The position numbers and the translations under genes were made by a program. The notes under the pieces were generated by a model. It did not search any database, was not told where the DNA came from, and saw nothing but the letters and a program-made list of their open reading frames with translations. Shown piece by piece: positions 29,807-38,275 of a stretch of 64,000 nt of DNA. The DNA is from Agarivorans albus (lineage in GTDB: Bacteria > Pseudomonadota > Gammaproteobacteria > Enterobacterales > Celerinatantimonadaceae): the NCBI RefSeq assembly GCF_019670105.1, contig NZ_AP023032.1, positions 437,501 to 501,500 on the forward strand, written 5' to 3'. Numbering within the stretch: position 1 is the stretch's first letter; each line of letters starts with the position of its first letter.

Positions 29807-30739
29807 CTAATAGCCCTTCGAAAAATCTACTCTATCGGTTAATTCTTCCCCTGCTAAATAGTTCTCCAACTTGCTAGCAAATAGCTCAATGATATCGCTC
29901 ACTCGGCTGGGTGCTGCGATATGGGGCGTAATAATACAGTTACATTGCGACCATAAAGGGTGGTTTTTAGGCAACGGTTCTGGGCTAGTTACATCCAAAA
30001 TAGCGGTAGCTTTGGGCTTGGCTTTTAAAAAGGCGAGCAATGCCGCTTGGTCTACTGTGTCTCCGCGACCGACATTAAAAAACACCACCTCATCGGCCAA
30101 GCTAGCAAAAAACTTCTCGTTTAATACACCAAGGGTTTGCGGAGTATTAGGCAACACCGCAACCACTACTTTAGCGGTGGCACATATTTGTTTATGTTGT
30201 TCAAAGCTGGCTACTTGGGTAAACGGTGCTTTGGCTGCGCCGCTGTGGCTTAGAGCAACCGTGCGCATGCCAAAATGATTAGCGGTGGTTGCCAAGTGTT
30301 GGCTAATGTTGCCACTACCAACGCTGCAAAATGTAAGACCTTGCAAACTAAGGCCTGGTTGAGTTTTCCATAGCGCTTGCTGTTGTTGATATTGATAAGT
30401 TTGATGCTGCTGAGTGTGAGCTAATAGGTAAGAAAATACATATTCGCTCATCAAGGGGCCAAATACACCGCGGCTATTGGTAAGTATGTAATGTTGAGGT
30501 AGGTGATTTTTTAGTAGCGCATCGACACCCGCAAAACTAGAGTGCAACCATTTCAAGTTTGGCATTTGGGTGATGATGTTGGCTGCCTCGCTAGGAGTAG
30601 CTAATAGGATTTCACTCGCCAACGCTGCTTTGTTCAACAAGCTTGCTTGTTCTGCGTAAAACCATTGGCATTGAGGGAAACGCGGGCTTAAAGCCTCGAC
30701 ATACCGCTGAGCTTGAGGAGTTACAATGGTAATTTGCAT
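29807..30739 (-). CDS. D-2-hydroxyacid dehydrogenase
   Basis: This 310-residue NAD(P)-dependent enzyme belongs to the D-isomer 2-hydroxyacid dehydrogenase family. The nucleotide-binding motif is degenerate: CSVGSGNISQHLA near residue 137 replaces the usual GxGxxG. The catalytic motifs are present: VFFNVGRGDTVDQAALL (Arg near 228), an Asp/Glu region DVTSPEPLPKNHPLW and the active His in ITPHIAAP near 271. It resembles the GhrA-like clade, which reduces glyoxylate or hydroxypyruvate, but the substrate is not proven. Confidence 0.87.
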   Translation of the reverse strand: MQITIVTPQAQRYVEALSPRFPQCQWFYAEQASLLNKAALASEILLATPSEAANIITQMPNLKWLHSSFAGVDALLKNHLPQHYILTNSRGVFGPLMSEYVFSYLLAHTQQHQTYQYQQQQALWKTQPGLSLQGLTFCSVGSGNISQHLATTANHFGMRTVALSHSGAAKAPFTQVASFEQHKQICATAKVVVAVLPNTPQTLGVLNEKFFASLADEVVFFNVGRGDTVDQAALLAFLKAKPKATAILDVTSPEPLPKNHPLWSQCNCIITPHIAAPSRVSDIIELFASKLENYLAGEELTDRVDFSKGY

Positions 30740-30854
30740 AGGGCACCTTGTGGTTGAATAAGACTAAACTTCGCTAAGCAAGCGTGCTGGTGTTAAGCTG
30801 AATAGCAAATTAGCCCTGATTATCTTAATCGTTTTATTGAGTGCGGAGCAAACC

Positions 30855-31442
30855 ATGCTTACCCCTTGTGATATCGACCGTTTAGCCCAGTTAAGCAGTA
30901 AGCAACAATCACTTTATTGTTTAGCTTTATGCCAACGCATGGCGCCAAATTACTTATTGTTTTGCCAAGCTGTAGAGCTGGAACATGACAGTGACTTTAA
31001 CAAATTACTCAGTCTATTTTGGGAAAGCGCGCTTCATCCTAAAACCAAAATTAACTTTTCTGCTCAGCGTGAGCGCTTTGATAGCTTAATCCCAGACCCA
31101 CAGAGTTACGACATGTATGGCGTTTATCCTGCCTTAGATTGTTGTGTGGTGGTGGAGTGCCTATTTAATGCTTTACTTGAACCAACTGGTCAAGAAGCTG
31201 AACAAGCTAGTCAAACCTCATTAGCTAGTGTTTTAAGCTTGTTAGAGCTGCAATTTGGAGAACAAACAGAACAAGAGATCTTGGCGCAAGATTTAGTGAT
31301 ACAAGAGTTGGCTTTTCAAAGTGAATTACTTGACCTAATCGAGCAACTTGAACTAGGCAAAGCGTCTATGCAAGCCTTGAAAACGCTGGCTGCTAACCAA
31401 GGTGTGAGCAATTTAGGGATCTGTTTAGAAGACAATGCTTAA
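30855..31442 (+). CDS. yjaG: YjaG family protein (DUF416)
   Basis: This 195-residue protein of unknown function belongs to the DUF416 family. ATG 30855 lies 6 nt after gcggag, and an upstream in-frame TTG is less likely. Typical segments are QSLYCLALCQRMAPNYLLFC and DSLIPDPQSYDMYGVYPALD. In E. coli yjaG lies directly upstream of hupA, exactly as here, which supports the assignment. Confidence 0.9.
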   Translation: MLTPCDIDRLAQLSSKQQSLYCLALCQRMAPNYLLFCQAVELEHDSDFNKLLSLFWESALHPKTKINFSAQRERFDSLIPDPQSYDMYGVYPALDCCVVVECLFNALLEPTGQEAEQASQTSLASVLSLLELQFGEQTEQEILAQDLVIQELAFQSELLDLIEQLELGKASMQALKTLAANQGVSNLGICLEDNA

Positions 31443-31607
31443 GGAATAATCCTCTTTTAAGCGGTGTTTTTGTGACTGTTTACGCATAAATTGGTTAAAG
31501 CCCCGCCAAACAAGGCTCTAAAGAAGAAAAACTCTTTGCGCAGCGTTTTTTTTTCTCTTAAAGTGAAGCTGGATTATTTAAAAACGAACATAAAGGATTT
31601 AGACATT

Positions 31608-31880
31608 ATGAACAAAACTGAACTAATTGATGCTATTGCTGAAAAAGCTGACCTATCTAAAGCTCAAGCTAAACTAGCACTAGAAACAACTTTAGGTGCA
31701 GTAACTGACGCGCTTAAAGAAGGCGACCAAGTTCAGCTAATCGGCTTTGGTACATTCAAAGTTAATCATCGTGCAGCGCGCACTGGTCGCAATCCTCAGA
31801 CTGGCGCTGAGATTCAAATTGCAGCAGCCAATGTACCTGCCTTTGTAGCTGGTAAAGCATTAAAAGACGCTGTTAAATAG
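31608..31880 (+). CDS. hupA: DNA-binding protein HU-alpha
   Basis: HU is a nucleoid protein that bends DNA. ATG 31608 after aaagga gives [20 protein letters not shown] and exactly 90 residues. An in-frame extension upstream to 31491 is non-coding. The DNA-binding arm signature [21 protein letters not shown] lies at about 46-66. A strong terminator follows. Confidence 0.98.
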   Translation: MNKTELIDAIAEKADLSKAQAKLALETTLGAVTDALKEGDQVQLIGFGTFKVNHRAARTGRNPQTGAEIQIAAANVPAFVAGKALKDAVK

Positions 31881-31887
31881 TTTCTTT

Positions 31888-31919
31888 AAAACCAGCCCTC
31901 AACTCTGAGGGCTGGTTTT
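31888..31919 (+). terminator. Intrinsic terminator after hupA
   Basis: ACCAGCCCTC and GAGGGCTGGT form a perfect 10-bp stem with a 6-nt loop, followed by TTTT. Confidence 0.92.
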
Positions 31920-32028
31920 CTTCGATATCTCCTTTCCCATCTCTAGACACTTTCAGTAAGATACCTGCAATACCTACTCAATTGGCTAGCGCCTAAATTG
32001 AATTAATCTTGTAACTCTTAGGAATTGT

Positions 32029-32382
32029 ATGAAAGCCTTATTGGTCGTGGCACACGGAAGCCGCCGTCCTCAATCAAATCAAGAAGTGGTTGAGCTTGCA
32101 AAACAGTTGGCTGAAAAGCTAAGTCATTACTCTCAAGTACATGCTGCTTTTTTGGAATTGGTTGAGCCTACGATTCCACAACAGATAGAACGTTGTTACC
32201 AGGCTGGCGCTAAGCAAATAACTTTGTATCCGCACTTTTTAGCCGCTGGTACACATGTGGTGAATGACCTGCCACGTATTATCGAACAAGCCACCAACGA
32301 GCATCCAGACCTAACTATAGAGCTGTTGCCACATTTGGGCGGCTTTGATGGCTTGGCCGAGTATATTAGCCAAGCGCTCTAG
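32029..32382 (+). CDS. CbiX/SirB-type small chelatase
   Basis: This 117-residue single-domain class II chelatase inserts cobalt or ferrous iron into sirohydrochlorin-type rings. Metal-binding histidines lie in VVAHGSRRPQSN (His9) and LYPHFLAAGTHV (near 65 and 72). The short length resembles archaeal CbiX-small or half of SirB. The context (sirohaem or cobalamin genes) is missing, so the metal is unresolved. Sirohaem supply or a link to the B12-dependent metH are both possible. Confidence 0.85.
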   Translation: MKALLVVAHGSRRPQSNQEVVELAKQLAEKLSHYSQVHAAFLELVEPTIPQQIERCYQAGAKQITLYPHFLAAGTHVVNDLPRIIEQATNEHPDLTIELLPHLGGFDGLAEYISQAL

Positions 32383-32405
32383 TTGATATTGGTTGAGCTG
32401 AGTTC

Positions 32406-32483
32406 GCTCGGCTTGGCCTTATAGTTTGCTAAAAGTAGCAAGCCACAGCTTCAAGTTCGCTGTGGCAACTTAGCCGAGCTTTT
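32406..32483 (+). other. Candidate three-way-junction RNA or structured terminator
   Basis: Three perfect helices can be drawn. The outer stem joins GCTCGGCT (32406-32413) to AGCCGAGC (32472-32479). Inside it are TTGCTA/TAGCAA (32426-32431 with 32436-32441) and, directly abutting, GCCACAGC/GCTGTGGC (32442-32449 with 32459-32466). The outer helix is followed by TTTT. It lies between convergent genes. It could terminate the chelatase transcript or be the 3' part of a small RNA. Confidence 0.5.
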
Positions 32484-32522
32484 ATACCAAAAGCTTTATG
32501 TGGCCTGTCTAGTTGGGTTTAC

Positions 32523-32954
32523 TTAAGCCGTATGCTTAGACTCTGAAAAATCGCGTAGTCGCTCTAGCAACTGAGATAAATAATGCGGGTGTGCCAAGCG
32601 CAGTAAATCATTCCAATTGCGATAAGTGAGTGTTTCTTTTAGCAGCAACACTACTTTGGTTAGCGGGGCCGATCTAAGTAGCTCTGGACGATACAGGTAG
32701 TCACCTCCCTCTTGTACAAACCAAGAACTCGATTCGAAATGCTCAAAAAGCTGCTGGCGCTCGGCTGTTTCTCTAAGTACGGCCAGTTGGTTTAGCTGAT
32801 CAAGTGAGCGAATGCTTAGGCTTATGCCGGCTAACTCATCAATGTGATGTTGCTGTGGCAAGCTGCGCAGAGAGAACAAATGTTCCATTAATGCTTGCGA
32901 TGCATTAGACGGGGTTTGGTTGGACGGGTAGGGAACTACGTTGTCGATACTCAT
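32523..32954 (-). CDS. Hypothetical protein
   Basis: This 143-residue soluble protein is not one I recognise. The N-terminus is polar (MSIDNVVPYPSNQTPSN). The rest is leucine-rich and probably helical, with HIDELAGISLSIRSLDQLNQLA and a basic C-terminal part ending SESKHTA. Codon use looks like the neighbours'. A weak purine-rich site precedes the ATG at 32954. It has no operon partner. Confidence 0.65.
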   Translation of the reverse strand: MSIDNVVPYPSNQTPSNASQALMEHLFSLRSLPQQHHIDELAGISLSIRSLDQLNQLAVLRETAERQQLFEHFESSSWFVQEGGDYLYRPELLRSAPLTKVVLLLKETLTYRNWNDLLRLAHPHYLSQLLERLRDFSESKHTA

Positions 32955-33216
32955 CGGCTATCTCCTAGTTTCAACCTCCTTGTTGATTAATATTGCAGCG
33001 TTATTGAGTGAATGATAGCGCTTTCAAAAACTCAATCAAGCAAATCACGGTTATTGCTGGTATGTAAAAAATGAATAAGTTAATTAAACCCAAGAAAACT
33101 TTTACAAGAAAAAGTAAATAAGACTAAGGTCGAGGTGTAGATGTAATAAACTTCGTCTAGGCTGTTTGTTTATCATCTCTAAAATAACTAGAAACACCAG
33201 TTGCAGGGAGCACACA

Positions 33217-33408
33217 ATGCAAGACTACCAAGCCAAAGACATGGCGTTGTCATTATTACCCACAAGAAGACGACGCAATAGAAGAAATTCTCTGGCTAAA
33301 TCGGACCTAGATGTAAACGTTTCCACTAAGCTTAGAGACAATCAGCAAGTTAATAAGAGAGCATTTTCCACTGTCTCCGAGAGTTGTATTGCTCAGTGCT
33401 TAGACTGA
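33217..33408 (+). CDS. Small basic hypothetical protein (63 aa)
   Basis: ATG 33217 lies 6 nt after gggag. The N-terminal third contains an arginine cluster (LLPTRRRRNRRNSLAK), which could bind nucleic acid or a membrane surface. The rest is polar with two cysteines near the end (ESCIAQCLD). The family is unrecognised. The frame continues upstream to 33166 without a good ribosome binding site. It could be spurious, but the clean ribosome binding site argues for it. Confidence 0.5.
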   Translation: MQDYQAKDMALSLLPTRRRRNRRNSLAKSDLDVNVSTKLRDNQQVNKRAFSTVSESCIAQCLD

Positions 33409-33511
33409 GATCTAGGTCTGCTAACTAAGTAGCGGCTACGTTTGCTGATAATACTTGGCAAAGCGGCTGCGTTTTGTTGTAGTGTGGCAACGTTTATTTT
33501 GAGAGATAGTT

Positions 33512-33991
33512 ATGAAAGTTGCTAAAGACACAGTGGTTCGCTTTGAATATACCTTACATGAAACCGATGGTGCTCTATTAGAGAGCACTAATGGCGAAGC
33601 TGTAGCTTATTTACACGGGCACAAGTCGATGATTCCTGCCATTGAAGAAGGCTTAGAAGGTAAAGAAGCCGGTGCTGAAGTAACCTTGAGCTTAGCCCCA
33701 GAAAATGGCTACGGTGTGCGCAACGAAGAAGCCGTGGAGCGAATTTCTGTTAAGCACTTACAGGGCGCTAAAAACTGGAAGGCCGGTATGCCAGCAGTTG
33801 TGCAAACAGAGCAAGGGCCACGTCAAGTTACGGTAGTTAAGGTTGGCAAGTTTATGGCGACTATTGACACCAACCACCCCTATGCAGGCAAACATTTAGA
33901 CTTTGCTATTAAGTTAGTTGAAGTGCGAGCCGCCAGTGAAGAAGAGATCTCTCATGGCCACGCCCATGGTGCTGGTGGTCATCAGCACTAA
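33512..33991 (+). CDS. slyD: FKBP-type peptidyl-prolyl isomerase SlyD
   Basis: SlyD is a cytoplasmic prolyl isomerase, chaperone and nickel donor. The 159 residues contain the split FKBP domain (RFEYTLHETDGALLEST near 10, GLEGKEAGAEVTLSLAPENGYG near 50) with an inserted IF chaperone domain at about 70-125. A short histidine-rich metal-binding tail (SHGHAHGAGGHQH) ends the protein. The tail is shorter than in E. coli (196 aa). Confidence 0.93.
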   Translation: MKVAKDTVVRFEYTLHETDGALLESTNGEAVAYLHGHKSMIPAIEEGLEGKEAGAEVTLSLAPENGYGVRNEEAVERISVKHLQGAKNWKAGMPAVVQTEQGPRQVTVVKVGKFMATIDTNHPYAGKHLDFAIKLVEVRAASEEEISHGHAHGAGGHQH

Positions 33992-33999
33992 ACGGTCTA

Positions 34000-34022
34000 C
34001 TCGCGCAGCAATGCTGCGCGAG
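34000..34022 (+). terminator. Strong hairpin between slyD and leuA
   Basis: CTCGCGCAGC and GCTGCGCGAG form a perfect 10-bp GC-rich stem with a 3-nt loop between convergent genes. There is no clear T run, so it may be Rho-assisted or a 3' end stabiliser. Confidence 0.55.
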
Positions 34023-34029
34023 CGTTAGT

Positions 34030-35709
34030 TTAAGCGGGTTGTGGCTGGCGTTGTTCCTCAGTGATTAGTTGCTGATTGAATGCACACAACAGGGCTTTAA
34101 GGCTGGCGGTTAGTATGTCTTTATCAATTGCTACACCTAGGTAGCGTTTGCCGGCTATTTTGGTTTCTATGTAACATACTGCTTCTGCTTCAGCGCCTTT
34201 ACTCAAGGCATGCTCGTTATAGTCTAGCACTTCTATCTGTTGCTTAAACTCGGCGGCTAATCCATTCACAAAGGCTGCTAAAGCGCCGTTACCACTGGCT
34301 TGAATATCACAGCGCTGCTGCTTACGCTCAATCAATACTTGGATCTGCTCTTGTTGTTGGTAGTTAACCTGATAATTAGTTAACTTGTAGCCCTGCGCTT
34401 GCTCCAAATAGTGATTGTTAAACAATCTCCAAATTTTCTCAGGACTGATTTCTTCACCACTTTTTTCTGCATCGGCTTGCACTATCGCGCTAAATTCAAT
34501 TAAGGCCCAACGAGGTAACTGAATGCCGTAATCCTTATCTAAAATGTAAGCAATGCCGCCTTTACCCGATTGACTATTAATGCGGATCACTTCCTGGTAA
34601 TCGCGGCCCAAATCAGCCGGGTCTATAGGTAAGTAGGCAACATCCCAGTGTTGGTCGGCTTGTTGAATATCTAAACATTTCTTAATTGCATCTTGATGGC
34701 TGCCCGAGAAGGCAGTAAATACCAGCTCGCCCACATAAGGGTGGCGTGGGTGAACCGGCAATTGGGTGCAAAACTTCACTACTTGTACTATTTCGTCGAT
34801 GTCGGCTAGATCTAGTTTAGGATCGATACCTTGGCTATAAAGGTTCATTGCCATGGTTACGATGTCCATGTTACCAGTGCGCTCGCCGTTGCCTAGCAAA
34901 GTCCCTTCAACGCGGTCGGCTCCGGCTAGTTGGCCCAACTCAGCTGCTGCAATGCCACAACCTCTGTCGTTGTGAGTATGCTGGCTAATAATAATGTCTT
35001 CGCGATGGGCAATGTGCTGAATAAACCATTCGATTTGGTCGGCATATACATTGGGAGTAGACATCTCAACGGTAGCGGGCAAATTAAGAATGATTTTCTG
35101 CTGTGCTTTGGGGCGCCACTGGGCCACAACCGCGTTGCAAATCTCCACGGCAAAGTCTAACTCAGTGCCGGTAAAACTCTCGGGGGAGTACTGAAATTGC
35201 CAATTAGTGTGTGGATTTTGATCGGCATGTTTTTGTAGCTCTTTAGCGCCTTGCACTGCAATATTAATGATGCCAGCTTTGTCTAGTTTAAAAACCTTAT
35301 CGCGCTGCACTTTTGAGGTGGAGTTGTACAAATGCACAATGGCATTTTTTGCTCCCTTCAAGGCTTCAAAAGTACGGCTAATCAAGGCCGGACGAGCTTG
35401 AGTTAATACTTGAATCGACACATCATCAGGTATTTGATTTGTTTCAATTAACCAGCGTACAAAATCATAGTCTGTTGTAGAGGCGGCTGGAAAGCCCACT
35501 TCTATTTCTTTAAAGCCTAATTTTATTAGCAAGGCAAACAAACGCTGTTTTTGCTCTACCGACATCGGCTCGATTAGGGCTTGGTTGCCATCACGTAAAT
35601 CTACACTACACCATTGTGGAGCTTGATTAATGCTGTTGTTTGGCCATTGGCGATTGGTCAACGCGACCGGTTTAAATGAAGCGTATTTATTGTGATTAAA
35701 CTGAGACAT
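34030..35709 (-). CDS. leuA: 2-isopropylmalate synthase, long (type 2) form
   Basis: LeuA condenses acetyl-CoA with 2-oxoisovalerate, the first step of leucine synthesis. The 559 residues match the long LeuA class. The catalytic barrel contains WCSVDLRDGNQALIEPMS near residue 33, the metal-binding HTHNDRG near 243 and GNGERTGNMD near 273. A C-terminal regulatory domain for leucine feedback covers about 440-559. ATG 35709 follows aaggat. The other leu genes are absent nearby. A short leader ORF lies upstream. Confidence 0.95.
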   Translation of the reverse strand: MSQFNHNKYASFKPVALTNRQWPNNSINQAPQWCSVDLRDGNQALIEPMSVEQKQRLFALLIKLGFKEIEVGFPAASTTDYDFVRWLIETNQIPDDVSIQVLTQARPALISRTFEALKGAKNAIVHLYNSTSKVQRDKVFKLDKAGIINIAVQGAKELQKHADQNPHTNWQFQYSPESFTGTELDFAVEICNAVVAQWRPKAQQKIILNLPATVEMSTPNVYADQIEWFIQHIAHREDIIISQHTHNDRGCGIAAAELGQLAGADRVEGTLLGNGERTGNMDIVTMAMNLYSQGIDPKLDLADIDEIVQVVKFCTQLPVHPRHPYVGELVFTAFSGSHQDAIKKCLDIQQADQHWDVAYLPIDPADLGRDYQEVIRINSQSGKGGIAYILDKDYGIQLPRWALIEFSAIVQADAEKSGEEISPEKIWRLFNNHYLEQAQGYKLTNYQVNYQQQEQIQVLIERKQQRCDIQASGNGALAAFVNGLAAEFKQQIEVLDYNEHALSKGAEAEAVCYIETKIAGKRYLGVAIDKDILTASLKALLCAFNQQLITEEQRQPQPA

Positions 35710-35768
35710 TGCGACATCCTTGATATTGGAAAGAAAAATAGAAAAGCCAGTTTGCAGCCAGCGCTTGG

Positions 35769-35813
35769 CTAGTTAATGCGCTGACTGTGGCTTAGTCGCA
35801 GAGTGAAAGTCAT
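35769..35813 (-). CDS. Possible leuA leader peptide (14 aa)
   Basis: A 14-codon ORF, MTFTLRLSHSQRIN, lies 59 nt upstream of leuA on the same strand. It has Leu codons at positions 5 and 7. Downstream RNA can form either CAGCGC/GCGCTG or AGCCA/TGGCT followed by TTTTCTATTTTT. This resembles a simple attenuator. It has fewer leucines than classical leader peptides and its ribosome binding site is weak, so the call is tentative. Confidence 0.35.
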   Translation of the reverse strand: MTFTLRLSHSQRIN

Positions 35814-35905
35814 AGTGTTTATCCCAGAAAACTAATATGGATAAAGTGTAAAGAAAAACCTAGGGAGAGTGCTTGCTAAGATTGTTGGATATGAAGTGTT
35901 TTGAG

Positions 35906-35945
35906 CAATTATTGCTTGCCTTTGTGAAAAGGTAAGCAATAATTG
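35906..35945 (-). repeat. Long near-perfect palindrome between the ABC ATPase gene and leuA
   Basis: An 18-bp arm beginning CAATTATTGCTTGCC pairs with its partner ending GGTAAGCAATAATTG, with one mismatch-like position and a 3-4 nt loop. It begins 35 nt after the stop of the ABC ATPase gene, without a T run on either side. It could be a terminator processed at its base, or a protein site. Confidence 0.7.
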
Positions 35946-35979
35946 TCTCTATAGGGACTTTATTGTAGTGTCGAGAAGA

Positions 35980-37083
35980 TTACTGAACAGTTTTGTTGTA
36001 AACACGAACCGCTTCATCGGAGTGGTTAAATAAATAACAATCCGACAGTTCACAGCTAAGCGTAATGTCGGTAAAGCGAGCAACTTGGTGATCGCCATTT
36101 ACGTGCACTTTAATCCCATCAATATCACCTAGCTGACCAAATAAGTAGGTAGCATTACCTAGGCGTTCACTTACTTCGTTTTTGAAGCCAAGTTTTAGTG
36201 CGCCTGTATCATCTAAACGCAAGTGCTCGGGGCGTATGCCCAACTTGAGTTCTTCGCCTACGGTTACGCTGTTATCGCGAACTGTAATAGTGATGTGTTG
36301 GCCATCTGCCAATTGGATATCAGCTTGGTCGCCTTCCAAGGCATGAACTTTACAAGGCATAAAGTTCATCTTTGGTGAGCCAATAAAGCCAGCTACAAAC
36401 AGATTCTCAGGGTAGTTGTAGAGCTCAAGTGGCGAGCCTACTTGTTCAATATTACCGGCCCGTAGCACCACAATTTTGTCGGCTAAAGTCATTGCCTCAA
36501 CCTGATCGTGGGTTACATAAATCATCGTGGTTTGAAGTTCTTTATGTAGCTTGGCTATTTGTAAACGCATTTCAACCCGCAATTCAGCATCTAGGTTAGA
36601 AAGAGGTTCATCAAAGAGGAAAACACGAGGATCACGAACGATCGCGCGTCCTATCGCAACCCGCTGACGCTGACCACCAGATAGCTCTTTAGGGGTTCTT
36701 TGTAACAAGTTTTCCATCTGCAAAGTTTTTGCAGCCATGTTCACCCGCTTATCGATTTCAGCTTTTTCTACGCCGTTCATCTTCATGCCAAAACCCATGT
36801 TCTCGGCAACCGTCATGTGTGGGTAAAGGGCATAAGATTGGAATACCATTGCAACCCCGCGCTCTGCGGGGTCAACATTGTTAACTACTTGATTATCAAT
36901 GCTTAACTGGCCGCCTGAAATGTCTTCTAGACCAGCAATCATACGCAGTAGGGTAGACTTACCGCAGCCCGAGGGCCCAACAAATACTACAAACTCTCCG
37001 TGTTTAATATCTAGGTCAACGCCGTGAATCGTTTCAATTTTGGCGTAGCGTTTCACTAAGCCGGTAAGTGTTATATCTGCCAT
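35980..37083 (-). CDS. Sugar ABC transporter ATP-binding protein (MalK/UgpC type)
   Basis: This 367-residue ATPase powers a carbohydrate importer. Motifs are Walker A GPSGCGKST near 38, Q-loop FQSYALYPHMTVAENM near 80, signature LSGGQRQRVAIGRA near 134 and Walker B FLFDEPLSNLD near 155. The C-terminal OB-fold (about 240-360, GIRPEHL) is the MalK-type regulatory domain. It is divergent from the two permeases and binding protein, across a gap with a LacI-type operator-like site. Confidence 0.93.
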   Translation of the reverse strand: MADITLTGLVKRYAKIETIHGVDLDIKHGEFVVFVGPSGCGKSTLLRMIAGLEDISGGQLSIDNQVVNNVDPAERGVAMVFQSYALYPHMTVAENMGFGMKMNGVEKAEIDKRVNMAAKTLQMENLLQRTPKELSGGQRQRVAIGRAIVRDPRVFLFDEPLSNLDAELRVEMRLQIAKLHKELQTTMIYVTHDQVEAMTLADKIVVLRAGNIEQVGSPLELYNYPENLFVAGFIGSPKMNFMPCKVHALEGDQADIQLADGQHITITVRDNSVTVGEELKLGIRPEHLRLDDTGALKLGFKNEVSERLGNATYLFGQLGDIDGIKVHVNGDHQVARFTDITLSCELSDCYLFNHSDEAVRVYNKTVQ

Positions 37084-37175
37084 TTTCTATCCCTATCTTT
37101 GGTTGCTTTTAAATCTTAGCAACGGAACAAGTATGATGTTGATCATAAATCTTACTTTACCTTAACATTCTCCTT

Positions 37176-37191
37176 GTGAAAACGTTTACTT
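37176..37191 (+). promoter_or_regulatory. LacI-family operator-like site in the divergent ABC transporter promoter
   Basis: GTGAAAACGTTTACTT contains the central AAACGTTT palindrome typical of LacI/GalR-family operators. It lies between the ATPase gene (starting at 37083, minus) and the first permease gene (37343, plus), so one repressor could control both. No such regulator gene is in the window. A tataac (37218-37223) could be the plus-strand -10. Confidence 0.5.
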
Positions 37192-37342
37192 GTCACAATT
37201 TTTGATCTAAGTTTGATTATAACAATAGTTAATTGACTACTCGTAAGGGTGGTTAAAATTGCTGAAATGCGATGTGTATCAAGGGTAAACCGCTATTTAT
37301 AGCTATATTGTTTGATACCTGCAGGCAAATAAGGAACATGGA

Positions 37343-38275
37343 ATGGCGTCGAGTTCTTCAAATAAATCTCCAGAAAATGCTGTTAATTCAGCCTCTGAGT
37401 TGGTTGCGGGTAAACGATTACGCGCTAGTGATGTCGCACCTTGGATGTTTTTAGGTCCGGCATTAATCATTTTTTCCATTTATGTGTTGTTTCCAGTTTT
37501 AGAAAGTATCTGGCTCAGCTTTTTTGAATGGGATGGCCTGGGTGAAAAAACCTTTATTGGGTTTGGAAACTACATCGAATTGTTCGACAGCGATCAGTTT
37601 TGGACAGCCTTAACCAACAACATTATGTGGATGGTGTTGTTTATGCTGGCGCCGCCCATGGGCTTAGCTATTGCACTATTTCTTAACCAACAGGTTTACG
37701 GAATTCGCCTGGTAAAAGCTTTGTTCTTTTTCCCCTTTGTTATTTCGCAAGTTGTTGTAGGTTTGGTGTTCTCTTGGTTCTATGACCCAAGCTTTGGTGT
37801 TTTGAATAGTGTGATCACTTTCTTTGGTGGCGATCCGGTTTCTATTCTTGCCGACGAAGACTTGGTGACTTACGGCATTATCGCCGCCGGGCTTTGGCCT
37901 CAAATCGCTTATTGCATGATTTTGTACCTCACAGGCCTCAATAACTTAAATCATGAGCAACTTGAAGCTGCGCGTTTAGACAACGCCAAGGGCTGGAAAA
38001 TGCTGTGGTACATCGTGTTACCGCAATTAAGGCCAGCAACGTTTATTGCCATTGTGGTAACCGTGATTGGCGCACTACGTTCATTCGACTTAGTGGCCAC
38101 TATGACCGCGGGTGGTCCGTGGGGCAGCTCAACAGTATTAGCATACATGATGTATGAAGAATCAATTTTCAACTATCGCATGGGTTACGGCGCAGCGGTG
38201 GCTGTAGTGCTATTTTTAATTATGGATATCTATATCGCTTACTTCTTGTGGCGGATGATAAGGAGTGAGAAATAA
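37343..38275 (+). CDS. Sugar ABC transporter permease (MalF type)
   Basis: This 310-residue inner membrane protein has six helices after a polar 35-residue N-terminus. The EAA loop that docks on the ATPase reads EQLEAARLDNAKGWKMLWYI near 215, with the conserved glycine replaced by Lys/Gly spacing typical of this group. ATG 37343 follows aagga by 7 nt, and an overlapping ATG at 37338 is out of frame. Its stop overlaps the next permease start by 1 nt (aATGt). Confidence 0.93.
   Translation: MASSSSNKSPENAVNSASELVAGKRLRASDVAPWMFLGPALIIFSIYVLFPVLESIWLSFFEWDGLGEKTFIGFGNYIELFDSDQFWTALTNNIMWMVLFMLAPPMGLAIALFLNQQVYGIRLVKALFFFPFVISQVVVGLVFSWFYDPSFGVLNSVITFFGGDPVSILADEDLVTYGIIAAGLWPQIAYCMILYLTGLNNLNHEQLEAARLDNAKGWKMLWYIVLPQLRPATFIAIVVTVIGALRSFDLVATMTAGGPWGSSTVLAYMMYEESIFNYRMGYGAAVAVVLFLIMDIYIAYFLWRMIRSEK

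Noticed and set aside
32523-32954. Toxin-antitoxin or regulator assignment for the 143-residue protein
   Set aside because: No partner gene and no recognisable domain, so it is left as hypothetical.
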